A stretch of DNA of 45,416 bases from Candidatus Coatesiibacteriota bacterium (GTDB lineage Bacteria > JAFGND01): assembly GCA_016927185.1 (NCBI GenBank), contig JAFGND010000087.1:1-45416 (forward strand), written 5' to 3'. This document shows, in pieces, positions 17,367 through 25,036 of this stretch; position 1 is the stretch's first letter; each line of letters begins with the position of its first letter. Both the position numbers and the translations under genes were made by a program. The notes under the pieces are model-generated. The model saw only the letters and a list, made by a program, of their open reading frames with translations. It did no database searches and had not been told where the DNA came from.

Positions 17367-17921
17367 ATGAAAAATAAAGATTATAAGAAATCAAGTTCCG
17401 AAGAATTGATGCTGATAATAGCAGATGGAGATCATAAGGCATTCGAAGAGCTCTTGTTGCGCCATCAAAAGAAAGCCTGGTGTATTGCATACAAGATGCT
17501 TAATAATAATGAGGATGCTGAAGATGCAGTACAGGAATCCTTCATTAAGTTGTATCAGAATGCAGAAAGATACAGAACAAGAGCTAAATTTTCAACCTTC
17601 TTTTACAGAATAATTATTAATGTATGCATAGACCATTTGAGAAAATCAAAAGCAAGTAAGGATCAGCAGATAACAGATGATGTTCCAGTAATGGACGGCA
17701 GCATTAAGGAATTGCTTGATGGTGAAAGGAAAGAATTTATTCAGAAAGCGATTGATAGCCTTCCTGAAAACCAGAAGGTTGCAATTATCATGAAACATTA
17801 TGAGGGAATGCAATACAAGGAAATAGCAGACGTTCTTGATACAACTCCTAAAGCAATTGAATCCTTGATTGCAAGAGCTAGAAAAACCTTATCTAAAATT
17901 CTTTCAAGCTTAAAAGAATAG
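17367..17921 (+). CDS. ECF-type (RpoE-like) RNA polymerase sigma factor
   Basis: A 184-residue sigma-70-family group IV factor. Region 2 spans residues ~12-90 ('SEELMLIIADGDHKAFEELL', 'NNEDAEDAVQESFIKLYQNAERYR', 'FSTFFYRIIINVCIDHLRK') and region 4 is near the C-terminus ('LPENQKVAIIMKHYEGMQYKEIADVLDTT', 'AIESLIARARKTL'). It directs RNA polymerase to stress-type promoters when released from its anti-sigma factor, encoded next. The start codon touches the T-tract of a hairpin and has no Shine-Dalgarno sequence, which is odd and may be regulatory. The next start codon would cut into region 2. Confidence 0.93.
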   Translation: MKNKDYKKSSSEELMLIIADGDHKAFEELLLRHQKKAWCIAYKMLNNNEDAEDAVQESFIKLYQNAERYRTRAKFSTFFYRIIINVCIDHLRKSKASKDQQITDDVPVMDGSIKELLDGERKEFIQKAIDSLPENQKVAIIMKHYEGMQYKEIADVLDTTPKAIESLIARARKTLSKILSSLKE

Positions 17922-17967
17922 AAAGGGTTTTTTTCTTGTTTTACGTTTAAGGAGTTAGGAGAATGAA

Positions 17968-18408
17968 ATGAATCACAATGAATACAAAGATGAACTAAGC
18001 AGGTATTTTGACAATGAGCTGAGTTCAGATGAAAAGGATTTGATGGAAAAGCATATCGTAAAATGCGATATCTGCAGATCCGATTTGGATAAATTCAATG
18101 AGATAGGTTTATTCATAAATGATCTTGAAGTTCCAGAAATACCTTCCAGCCTTACTGAAGATATATTATCAAAAACAAGGTTCATGAATATGAAGAGAAG
18201 AAGAGCATATTTCTCAATAGCTGCAGCTGCAATGTTATTTGGAATTATTTCTGGACTTATACTTGGTTTCAATATCATAGAGAAGAATTCGTCGCCACAT
18301 ATGGCAATCAAGAATCTGGAGGCTGATTTATCAGTTGATAGTTTCTCCTTATCCCCCAAGACATCTATTACCTACTCATACAATGAATTATCAGGCAAGG
18401 GTGATTAA
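17968..18408 (+). CDS. Membrane anti-sigma factor with zinc-binding (ZAS/zf-HC2) domain
   Basis: A 146-residue protein. The N-terminal domain has the HxxxCxxC zinc motif 'EKHIVKCDICRSDL' (H29, C33, C36) after 'ELSRYFDNELSSDEKDLM', typical of anti-sigma factors that hold ECF sigma factors. One transmembrane segment follows at residues ~80-104 ('FSIAAAAMLFGIISGLILGF'), and a short periplasmic tail ends 'YSYNELSGKGD'. A TAAGGAG...GGAG ribosome site precedes the ATG. It lies 46 bases after the sigma gene and one base before the sensor-like gene, so it is part of one operon. Confidence 0.9.
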   Translation: MNHNEYKDELSRYFDNELSSDEKDLMEKHIVKCDICRSDLDKFNEIGLFINDLEVPEIPSSLTEDILSKTRFMNMKRRRAYFSIAAAAMLFGIISGLILGFNIIEKNSSPHMAIKNLEADLSVDSFSLSPKTSITYSYNELSGKGD

Positions 18409-18409
18409 A

Positions 18410-18889
18410 GTGAAAAGAATAAAAACTGCCTTGATTTGTCTTTCCATAGGATTGAATATAGCTTTTGCAGCAGTAGCAATATATTATTCTATAAACAGGC
18501 AGAACCCGAAAGAAAATATCTGTTGCGAATCAAATATATGCGATTTCAACTGCCCACTGCACAGAAAAATGGGTGTTTCAAAAAAGCAGTGGAATAATAT
18601 CAAACCACTATTTATGGAATATCAGAAAAGAAGGAAAGAACTGGAAGACAAGAATATTGTTGCAAGAGACAGTCTATTGATACTGCTTGAAACAAATTCT
18701 GAAGACACTGTTTCAATAAACAGGCAGATTGAAAAGGTTGCCGCAGCTCAAAGAGAATTACAGCATAGCGTGATAAATTTGCTTGTCAAAGAGAAGTCAC
18801 ATCTCTCACGAACGCAGGAGAGGATCTTGTTTCAGCTTCTGAGACAGTCAGGCATGGGAAGAAATCATTCGTGTTGTCCCTCTCCCTGA
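18410..18889 (+). CDS. Membrane-anchored Spy/CnrX-like metal or envelope-stress sensor
   Basis: A 159-residue protein with an N-terminal anchor (residues ~5-27, 'TALICLSIGLNIAFAAVAIYY'), a Cys-rich linker 'NICCESNICDFNCPLHRKMG' and a long helical hairpin ending in an LTXXQ-like 'LSRTQERILFQLL'. The C-terminus 'GMGRNHSCCPSP' adds Met, His and Cys. The helical fold and its place after a sigma and anti-sigma gene resemble CnrX and other periplasmic metal sensors or NreA/RcnR-unrelated Spy-like proteins. I take GTG 18410 as start (AAGGGTGA box); an ATG at 18383 without a ribosome site is possible. Its 3' end overlaps the convergent ABC ATPase gene by 25 bases. Confidence 0.72.
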   Translation: MKRIKTALICLSIGLNIAFAAVAIYYSINRQNPKENICCESNICDFNCPLHRKMGVSKKQWNNIKPLFMEYQKRRKELEDKNIVARDSLLILLETNSEDTVSINRQIEKVAAAQRELQHSVINLLVKEKSHLSRTQERILFQLLRQSGMGRNHSCCPSP

Positions 18890-19548
18890 TGCTCGATATT
18901 TATTCTCTCTTTATAGCTCAGGTAATTATTGCCAGGGTGCTCAAGAAGAATGAAACTGTGTCCTTCAGATGCTTTTTCCAAAACAATCCTGGTTACTGCC
19001 TTGATATTTTTTTCATCAAGGCTTGAAAAAACCTCATCTAGTATGTAAATTGACGGATCGGAAACCAGCAGGGACGACAGGAGAAGGATTTTTCTTGATC
19101 CATGACTTAACTCTAAAGGGTTCTTTTTTTCTAACTCCATGAAATTGAAAAGTTCTGCCACTTTTTTATATTTTTCTTCAATTATCTGTCTGTCTATACC
19201 TTGCCATACAGCATTGAAAACAATCTCATCAAGAACGTTATCAGTGAAGCAATATGAATAGGCATCTTGAAACAAGAGACCCATTTTAAGAGCTCTTTCT
19301 TTTATAGGTTTATCAGTCAAATCATTATTATTGAAGAAGATGCTTCCTTCAAGGTATCCTTTCAGATAATCTGTATGCATACCCATCAAAACTTCAGCAA
19401 GGGTAGTTTTGCCTGAACCTGAAACTCCCTCAATGCATATTATTTGCCCTTTTAAAATGCTAAAATTGATATTGGAAAATGCATTTCTTGATGTATTCGA
19501 ATATCTGAAAGACAGATTGCTGACTTTCAATTCAAAGTTTTCAGTCAT
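18865..19548 (-). CDS. ABC transporter ATP-binding protein, ECF/CbiO-like
   Basis: A 227-residue ATPase. Walker A is 'GVSGSGKTT' (residues 41-49), the Q-loop is 'LLFQDAYSYCF', Walker B is 'IYILDEVFSSLD', and the H-loop is 'FILLEHPG'. The signature motif reads 'LSHGSRKILLL' rather than LSGGQ, a marked departure that may alter ATPase coupling. Overall similarity is to energy-coupling-factor (CbiO/EcfA) ATPases. No permease or substrate-binding partner is encoded beside it. It overlaps the upstream small exported-protein gene by 4 bases (ATGA), so the two are coupled. Confidence 0.82.
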   Translation of the reverse strand: MTENFELKVSNLSFRYSNTSRNAFSNINFSILKGQIICIEGVSGSGKTTLAEVLMGMHTDYLKGYLEGSIFFNNNDLTDKPIKERALKMGLLFQDAYSYCFTDNVLDEIVFNAVWQGIDRQIIEEKYKKVAELFNFMELEKKNPLELSHGSRKILLLSSLLVSDPSIYILDEVFSSLDEKNIKAVTRIVLEKASEGHSFILLEHPGNNYLSYKERINIEHQGEGQHE

Positions 19549-20000
19549 TTAAGCAGTCTTATTTCATATATGTCTTTTACCCATCTATGCATATATTCAT
19601 CTTCAGTAAAAGCTATTCCAATTTTGCTGGTAGAAGGCTTGTAATTAGCTTTGTCAAACTCAGCAAGAATCAAAAGGACTTTTGAATCCATGTCTTTCTT
19701 GCTTATTTTAGATTGATAACCATCTCTTGCAAGTACAAGCAAGTCATTGTAATCATTGAAGTTATTGGTGGCAGATTCAATAAGATTCTTCAGAACATAA
19801 CCTTCCACATTGAAATCATTATATTTTGCTTTGACAGTATTTAAATTTCTCATGAAATCTGCATCCAGTATTTTATTTGAGTTTCCCCATACAAGTCTTA
19901 CTTTGCCTTGTTCAGGAGGTGGATTCTCTTTAGCAGTATTTGCAATAACCAAGGTAATGGCAAACAAAACAATTGTAACTGCAAAATAGACATATTTCAT
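19545..20000 (-). CDS. Small exported/anchored protein, possibly molybdopterin-oxidoreductase-fold-like
   Basis: A 151-residue protein from ATG 20000 (AAGGAG box). It has an N-terminal signal anchor (KYVYFAVTIVLFAITLVIA) and a soluble domain with 'FNVEGYVLKNLIESA', 'LLVLARDGYQSKISKKDM', 'KIGIAFTEDEYMHRWVKDIYEIRLL'. The order 'GxxLxxLI ... A(R/S)DGYxxxxxxxD ... W(V)KxIxxIxL' resembles the small molybdopterin-dependent-oxidoreductase fold, without the cofactor Cys. That match is by eye and weak. It is operonic with the ABC ATPase, so it could be a substrate-handling partner of a transporter; alternatively it is simply unrecognised. Confidence 0.55.
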   Translation of the reverse strand: MKYVYFAVTIVLFAITLVIANTAKENPPPEQGKVRLVWGNSNKILDADFMRNLNTVKAKYNDFNVEGYVLKNLIESATNNFNDYNDLLVLARDGYQSKISKKDMDSKVLLILAEFDKANYKPSTSKIGIAFTEDEYMHRWVKDIYEIRLLK

Positions 20001-20073
20001 TTTTTTCTCCTTCATATACCCTTTCTATTAGAAATCCATGAAATCCTCGATTAATTGAGCTATTTTTGTAAAG

Positions 20074-20868
20074 CTAAATCCTCCATGGTTTTCTGCATCT
20101 TATTATAATGGAATTTGTTATAATCCTGGAATCTGCAACTTCAGGATATTTGACAGAAGTCTCATCATCAGCATGAGGTTCACAGAAATATTCAAGAATA
20201 AAACCTGATTCTATAATCATATTCAACCAGGCTGAAAGAGTTCTCTTGAAAACAGGGATTCTGAATTTCCTTAAGCTTTTCCTTAGGTTTTCAGGAGCTG
20301 CACCAAAAGTCCATTCTTCAATTCTGACTTCAGGCTGATCAAAATAATTTCCACATACAACACCTATTTTATTCCCTTCATTATCATATACCCAGCTGTA
20401 CAAGGGGGTTTGAAAACATGGATGTGATATAGAGAATTGAAGGAAACCTTCAGGTTTCAGCACTCTGAAACATTCAGCTATAACTATTTCCTGATCCGGC
20501 ATGTTCATTATTGACATTGTTGCAATAATGAAGTCAAAAAAATCATCCTTGAATGGGAGGAAGTTACCTGAGGCAATAAGATAGTCTATTCCTGTATCAG
20601 TATTCCTGTTTTCTTCAGAAGCTAATTTTATAAAAGTCTTTGATATATCTATTGCATATATCTTTGCACCCTTGCCTGCAGCAAGCTTGGTATTATATCC
20701 TTCTCCACAACCTAAATCCAAGCCTCTTTTTCCTTTAATATCAGGTAGTATGTTGAAAAAAGCAGGTGAATTGACCAGATTTCTGAAAATATCATAACCT
20801 TTTCTTGCAAGGAATGTCCATACTTCAGCATTTTCATCCCACATTTTTCCAACTTCAATATATTTCAT
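20074..20868 (-). CDS. SAM-dependent class I methyltransferase
   Basis: A 264-residue protein. Motif I is 'GLDLGCGEGYNTKLAA', then 'IYAIDISKTFIKLA', 'NFLPFKDDFFDFIIATMSIMN' and 'CFRVLKPEGFLQFSISHPCF', all normal for UbiE/Methyltransf_11 enzymes that methylate small molecules. The start at 20868 is chosen because AAAGGAGATGAT stands just before it; an upstream ATG (20883) lacks a ribosome site. It is separated by 73 bases from the next gene on the same strand (20000). The substrate is unknown. Confidence 0.85.
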   Translation of the reverse strand: MKYIEVGKMWDENAEVWTFLARKGYDIFRNLVNSPAFFNILPDIKGKRGLDLGCGEGYNTKLAAGKGAKIYAIDISKTFIKLASEENRNTDTGIDYLIASGNFLPFKDDFFDFIIATMSIMNMPDQEIVIAECFRVLKPEGFLQFSISHPCFQTPLYSWVYDNEGNKIGVVCGNYFDQPEVRIEEWTFGAAPENLRKSLRKFRIPVFKRTLSAWLNMIIESGFILEYFCEPHADDETSVKYPEVADSRIITNSIIIRCRKPWRI

Positions 20869-21094
20869 ATCATCTCCTTTCATCTATAATAAAGCAACAT
20901 TTCGCATATGTGCTGATACTGACTTTATAAAAACAATATGCCTCAACCTTGCTTCCTGATTTTACTTTACTGTCAATGTAATATTTGAAGAACTCAGATA
21001 TTTCTGATGAAAACTTTCACTGCGTAGAGTATTCATAGTATATTAATGTCTGCTTGCTTTTTTATATAGGGGTTTGTAATCTTTTGAGTATTGC

Positions 21095-21100
21095 TTGACA
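21095..21100 (+). promoter_or_regulatory. Candidate -35 hexamer TTGACA for the SPT-like gene
   Basis: In the 293-base gap between divergent genes, GCTTGACA lies 67 bases before ATG 21162; CAATAAT is 25 bases further on, so a -10 is uncertain. The gene has a CAGGAG ribosome site. I see nothing else in the gap. Confidence 0.3.
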
Positions 21101-21161
21101 TAAAGAGAGCCTTTTTTTCCTGTGGCAATAATACTTTTTAATTCGCTTAAGCAGGAGTTCT

Positions 21162-22346
21162 ATGGATATATTTCAGAAATGCTTTGCTTTTGATAGAGCC
21201 ATGATTGCCAAGAAGGAAGGTTATTATCCATATTTCAGTCCGATTAGCTTCAATAAGCATGGCAGATCTATCATTGGCAACCGTGAAGTAATTATGATAG
21301 GATCCAATAATTATCTTGGATTGACTGATAATTTGAGAGTAATTGCGGTTGCAAAAGATGCAATTGATGTATATGGATCAAGCTGTTCTGGCTCAAGATT
21401 CTTGAACGGAAATCTGGACTTGCACCTGGAACTGGAAGAAAAGCTGGCGAAATTCATGAACAAGGAAGCAGCTCTTGTTTTTTCAACTGGTTATCAAACT
21501 AATCTTGGAACAATATCAGCTCTTGTTGGAAGGAATGATATAGTAATAATAGACAAGGATGCACATGCATCGATAGTTGATGGTTGCAGACTTTCTTTTG
21601 GAGATCTCAAGAGATACAAACATAATGATCTTGATGATTTAAGAAGAGTTATGCAATCCTGTGAAGAAGACAAGGGAAAGCTAGTAGTAACAGATGGTGT
21701 TTTCAGTATGGGGGGAGATCTTGCCCCATTACCTGAGATAGTCAAGATATGTAAGGAATATAGTGCAAGATTAATGGTTGATGATGCTCACAGCATTGGC
21801 GTTATGGGAAAAAATGGTCGGGGAACTGCTGAACATTTCGACGTGGAAAATGATGTTGATATAATAATGTGTACTTTTTCGAAGAGTTTTGCTGGTTTAG
21901 GTGGATTTATTGTTGGATCGAAGCAGGTAGTTGAATATATACAGCATGTTTCTCGACCTTTAATTTTCAGTGCAAGCATGCCTCCTGCAGTAGTAGCTAC
22001 AGTGTTAAAGACACTTGAAATCATAATTAATGAACCAGAAAGAAGAGAGAAACTCTGGAATATATCCAATTTTATGCTTGACGGGTTTAAATCCCTGGGT
22101 TTCAATACAGGAAACAGTGTTACTCCAATAATCCCCATAGAAATTGGTGAAGACATGGATTGCTTCTATTTCTGGCATGATCTCTATAAAGCAGGTGTTT
22201 TTGCAAATGCTGTAATATCACCAGCTGTACAGCAAGGTCAGGCAATGATAAGAACAAGTTATATGGCTACTCATGAAAAATCGGATATGGAAAAGGTTTT
22301 GGAAATTTTTGCAGATATTGGTAAGAAAAAAGGAATTATTCACTAG
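21162..22346 (+). CDS. Alpha-oxoamine synthase, serine palmitoyltransferase-like
   Basis: A 394-residue PLP enzyme of the KBL/BioF/SPT family, condensing an amino acid with an acyl-CoA and releasing CO2. Signatures: 'GSNNYLGLTDN', 'GSSCSGSRFLNGNLDLHLELEEKLA', 'FSTGYQTNLGTISALVG', 'DAHASIVDGCRLSFG', the PLP-binding 'LMVDDAHSIGVMG' and Schiff-base Lys in 'TFSKSFAGLGGF' (K241). The 'GSRFLNGNLDLH' and 'KHND' stretches resemble Bacteroidetes SPT more than BioF or KBL, so sphingolipid-type base synthesis is the best guess; a role in biotin or threonine catabolism is less likely. It lies 12 bases before rpmA. Confidence 0.82.
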   Translation: MDIFQKCFAFDRAMIAKKEGYYPYFSPISFNKHGRSIIGNREVIMIGSNNYLGLTDNLRVIAVAKDAIDVYGSSCSGSRFLNGNLDLHLELEEKLAKFMNKEAALVFSTGYQTNLGTISALVGRNDIVIIDKDAHASIVDGCRLSFGDLKRYKHNDLDDLRRVMQSCEEDKGKLVVTDGVFSMGGDLAPLPEIVKICKEYSARLMVDDAHSIGVMGKNGRGTAEHFDVENDVDIIMCTFSKSFAGLGGFIVGSKQVVEYIQHVSRPLIFSASMPPAVVATVLKTLEIIINEPERREKLWNISNFMLDGFKSLGFNTGNSVTPIIPIEIGEDMDCFYFWHDLYKAGVFANAVISPAVQQGQAMIRTSYMATHEKSDMEKVLEIFADIGKKKGIIH

Positions 22347-22358
22347 TGAGGAATAAAA

Positions 22359-22625
22359 ATGGCTCATAAAAAAGGTGTAGGAAGTTCAAGGAATGGCAGG
22401 GATAGCAAACCTAAAATGCTTGGTGTAAAGCGTTATGGTGGAGAATATATCAAGGCTGGAACTATTCTTGTAAGACAGAGAGGAACTAAAATTCATCCAG
22501 GTTTAAATGTGAAGCGTGCAGATGATGACACTTTATTCGCTTTGATTGATGGATTGGTAACTTTTGAAAGATATGACAAGAATAGAAAAAAGGTCAGCAT
22601 CTATCCTGTAGAAAATCAAGGTTAA
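22359..22625 (+). CDS. rpmA: 50S ribosomal protein L27
   Basis: An 88-residue protein of standard length beginning '[16 protein letters not shown]' with the conserved '[28 protein letters not shown]' core. L27 reaches the peptidyl-transferase centre through its N-terminus; there is no N-terminal cleavage extension as in Firmicutes. The usual partner rplU (L21) is not next to it, nor is obgE. Instead it follows an SPT-like gene by 12 bases and precedes korDABC, which is an unusual setting. Confidence 0.97.
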   Translation: MAHKKGVGSSRNGRDSKPKMLGVKRYGGEYIKAGTILVRQRGTKIHPGLNVKRADDDTLFALIDGLVTFERYDKNRKKVSIYPVENQG

Positions 22626-22676
22626 GAAATATATATGGATTTGAAAGAAGCAGAAGAAAAAACAGATACTTTTTTC

Positions 22677-22706
22677 TTGACAGAGCTTTACCAAAAAAAA
22701 TCTAAA
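22677..22706 (+). promoter_or_regulatory. Candidate promoter of korDABC
   Basis: TTTTTTCTTGACA (hexamer 22677-22682), 18 bases, then TCTAAA (22701-22706). The operon has an AAGGAG ribosome site before ATG 22742. Confidence 0.45.
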
Positions 22707-22741
22707 ACCCTTATTATAACTAGTAATAATAAGGAGTAGTA

Positions 22742-23071
22742 ATGAGGAAGCAATCTAAAACAGCTAAAACAAGACCTTTTAATCAGAAAGCAATGCAAAA
22801 GGTTAAGGGTAAGCTTATTATTATTGAAGAAAGATGTAAAGGTTGTGGTTTTTGTGTAGAATTCTGCCCTAAAGGGGTTTTATATGTCTCTGACAGGTTT
22901 AACAAATCAGGTTATCATCCTCCCGAAATAGATGAAACAAAAGATTGTGTCATGTGCAGGCTTTGCGAGCTTATCTGTCCAGAATTTGCTATTTATAATG
23001 AGGAAGAATCAAAAGGATTTATTGATGAGGGGGAAGAAGAGCATAAGCTCAACAAGGAGGCAAAGAACTGA
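22742..23071 (+). CDS. korD: 2-oxoacid:ferredoxin oxidoreductase, delta (ferredoxin) subunit
   Basis: A 109-residue 2x[4Fe-4S] ferredoxin. The two motifs are 'CKGCGFCVEFCPKGVL' and 'CVMCRLCELICPEFAI', each CxxCxxCxxxCP. A basic N-terminal tail (residues 1-25) and acidic C-terminus flank them. It is the electron-accepting subunit of the complex encoded by the next three genes; korA begins at its last base (23071). Similar delta subunits occur in KorDABC and VorDABC. Confidence 0.9.
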   Translation: MRKQSKTAKTRPFNQKAMQKVKGKLIIIEERCKGCGFCVEFCPKGVLYVSDRFNKSGYHPPEIDETKDCVMCRLCELICPEFAIYNEEESKGFIDEGEEEHKLNKEAKN

Positions 23072-24219
23072 TGCATGGTGAATTTTTCATGAATGGAGAT
23101 ATAGCATGCGCTGAAGGAGGAATTTCTGGAGGGTGCAGGCTTTTTGCCGGTTATCCAATCACTCCCGCAACTGAAATAGCAGAAAGAATGTCTCAGCGTT
23201 TACCTAAAATAGGGGGAGTCTTTATTCAAATGGAAGATGAAATAGCTTCCATGAACTGCATACTTGGAGCTAGCTGGGGTGGAGTCAAGAGCATGACAGC
23301 TACTTCTGGTCCAGGTTTCAGTCTGATGATGGAAAATCTGGGTCTGGGAGTTATTACTGAAACTCCCTGTGTGCTTGTAGATGTTCAGAGGGGAAGTCCT
23401 AGTACAGGACTGCCAACATTGGTTGGACAGGCTGATATGATGCAGGCAAGATGGGGCAGTCATGGTGATTATGAAATAATAGCAATTTCTCCATGGTCTC
23501 CACAGGAAGCTTATGATTTTACAATAAAAGCTTTCAATTTATCGGAGAAGTACAGAACACCAGTATTAGTGATGACTGATGAGGCAGTTGGACACATGAC
23601 TGAAAAAGTGACAATCCTGCCTGAAGATAAAATAGTACTTGAACCAAGAAGAAAACCTCCCTTGCCCCCTGATAAATTCAAGTTGTATTCTTATGATGAA
23701 AAAAATATTCCATGGGCACCTAATGCAGGAGACGGTTACAGGATACATGTAACTGGTTTAACTCATGATGAAAGAGGTTATCCAGTTGTTAATGCTGAAA
23801 CTCAAAATAAACTGGTTAGAAGACTGGTTAATAAAATCAGACTGAATGAAAAGGAAATAGCAGATTATAAGGGATTTTATATGGATGACGATCCAGAAAT
23901 AGTAATTGTTTCTTATGGCATAACCGCGAGACCATCTCTTTCAGTAGTAAGAAGATTGAGAAAAAAGGGAATGAAGATTGGTCTTTTGAAATTAAATGTT
24001 GTATGGCCTTTTCCTGAAGATGTCATCAGGAAAATTGCTTCCATAGCAACATCCATGTTTACTGTCGAAAACAATCTTGGTCAGGTTTCTATAGAAGTTG
24101 AGCGAGTTAATTTTGGAAGATGCCCTTGTTTTCAAATCGGGCATGCTGGAGGAGAAATCCATAGTCCTGAAGAAATAATAAAAGAAATAGAGGTGTCATT
24201 AAAAAATGGTCATAGATAA
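23071..24219 (+). CDS. korA: 2-oxoacid:ferredoxin oxidoreductase, alpha subunit
   Basis: A 382-residue pyrimidine-binding subunit. Hallmarks are 'NGDIACAEGGISGGCRLFAGYPITPATEIAE', 'FIQMEDEIASMNCILGASWGG', 'TSGPGFSLMMENLG', and 'RGSPSTGLPTLVGQADMM'. It binds TPP at the interface with KorB and oxidatively decarboxylates a 2-oxoacid, probably 2-oxoglutarate, to an acyl-CoA with reduced ferredoxin. 2-Oxoisovalerate cannot be excluded. The C-terminal part has the 'VSYGITARPSLSVVRRLR' and 'LKLNVVWPFPEDVI' segments. It overlaps korB by 14 bases. Confidence 0.93.
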   Translation: MHGEFFMNGDIACAEGGISGGCRLFAGYPITPATEIAERMSQRLPKIGGVFIQMEDEIASMNCILGASWGGVKSMTATSGPGFSLMMENLGLGVITETPCVLVDVQRGSPSTGLPTLVGQADMMQARWGSHGDYEIIAISPWSPQEAYDFTIKAFNLSEKYRTPVLVMTDEAVGHMTEKVTILPEDKIVLEPRRKPPLPPDKFKLYSYDEKNIPWAPNAGDGYRIHVTGLTHDERGYPVVNAETQNKLVRRLVNKIRLNEKEIADYKGFYMDDDPEIVIVSYGITARPSLSVVRRLRKKGMKIGLLKLNVVWPFPEDVIRKIASIATSMFTVENNLGQVSIEVERVNFGRCPCFQIGHAGGEIHSPEEIIKEIEVSLKNGHR

Positions 24220-25036
24220 ACATCCAATGGATGATTGGCTGAGGAAGGACAGAATACCTCATATCTGGTGTCCAAGTTGTGGAATTGGAATTGTTGCAAC
24301 ATGCTATATTGATGCATTGAGAGCAAGTGGAATAGACAGAGACAAAGCTACTGTTATAAGTGGAATAGGTTGTACAGGAAGAATACCAGGATATATGAAT
24401 CTTGACAGCTTTCATACAACTCACGGCAGAGCTCTTCCATTTGCTACTGGTATTAAACTTGCCAATCCTGAACTGAATGTTACAATACTTTCAGGTGATG
24501 GTGATTTGTTTGCTATAGGAGGCAATCACTTCATACACGCAGCAAGAAGGAATATTGACTTGACGGTTATCTGCGTCAATAATTTCACTTATGGAATGAC
24601 AGGTGGTCAGGTAGCACCTACTACTCCTATGAAAGCAATATCAGCAACTTCTCCTTATGGGAATTTTGAGCATCCTTTCAATCTTGTTCATGTTGCTTCA
24701 GCAGCTGGAGCAATTTATGTAGCAAGATGGACAACATTACATGTAAGGAGACTGAGGAATGCAATTCTTGAAGCCATGACCAAAAGAGGATTTTCGTTTA
24801 TTGAAGTTATATCTCCATGCCCGACATCTTATGCCAGATCCAATAAGCTAGGTACTGGTCTTGATATTATGAGATTCTATCAACAAAGATCCGTTATAAG
24901 GCATGGATTTGATCCAGCTAAAACTGATATAACAATGTCATCAGAAATAATTGTTGGCAAGTTTGTTGATTCTGAAAAACCGACTTTTACAGACAATTAT
25001 GAGGAATATTGTAAGAAACTAAAGGAGAATAAATGA
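24206..25036 (+). CDS. korB: 2-oxoacid:ferredoxin oxidoreductase, beta (TPP) subunit
   Basis: A 276-residue subunit with the [4Fe-4S]/TPP region 'IWCPSCGIGIVATCYIDAL', 'ISGIGCTGRIPGYM', the catalytic 'THGRALPFATGIKLANPELNV', the TPP motif 'LSGDGDLFAIGGNHFIHAARRNID' and 'NNFTYGMTGGQVAPTTP'. The start ATG 24206 lies inside korA, with a GAGGTG box. A four-base ATGA overlap joins it to the gamma gene. Confidence 0.93.
   Translation: MVIDKHPMDDWLRKDRIPHIWCPSCGIGIVATCYIDALRASGIDRDKATVISGIGCTGRIPGYMNLDSFHTTHGRALPFATGIKLANPELNVTILSGDGDLFAIGGNHFIHAARRNIDLTVICVNNFTYGMTGGQVAPTTPMKAISATSPYGNFEHPFNLVHVASAAGAIYVARWTTLHVRRLRNAILEAMTKRGFSFIEVISPCPTSYARSNKLGTGLDIMRFYQQRSVIRHGFDPAKTDITMSSEIIVGKFVDSEKPTFTDNYEEYCKKLKENK

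Noticed and set aside
22635-22739. A 34-codon frame (MDLKEAEEKTDTFFLTELYQ...) ending at the korD ribosome site.
   Set aside because: It covers the TTGACA promoter hexamer, has no ribosome site of its own and shows no recognisable motif, so it is more likely non-coding leader.
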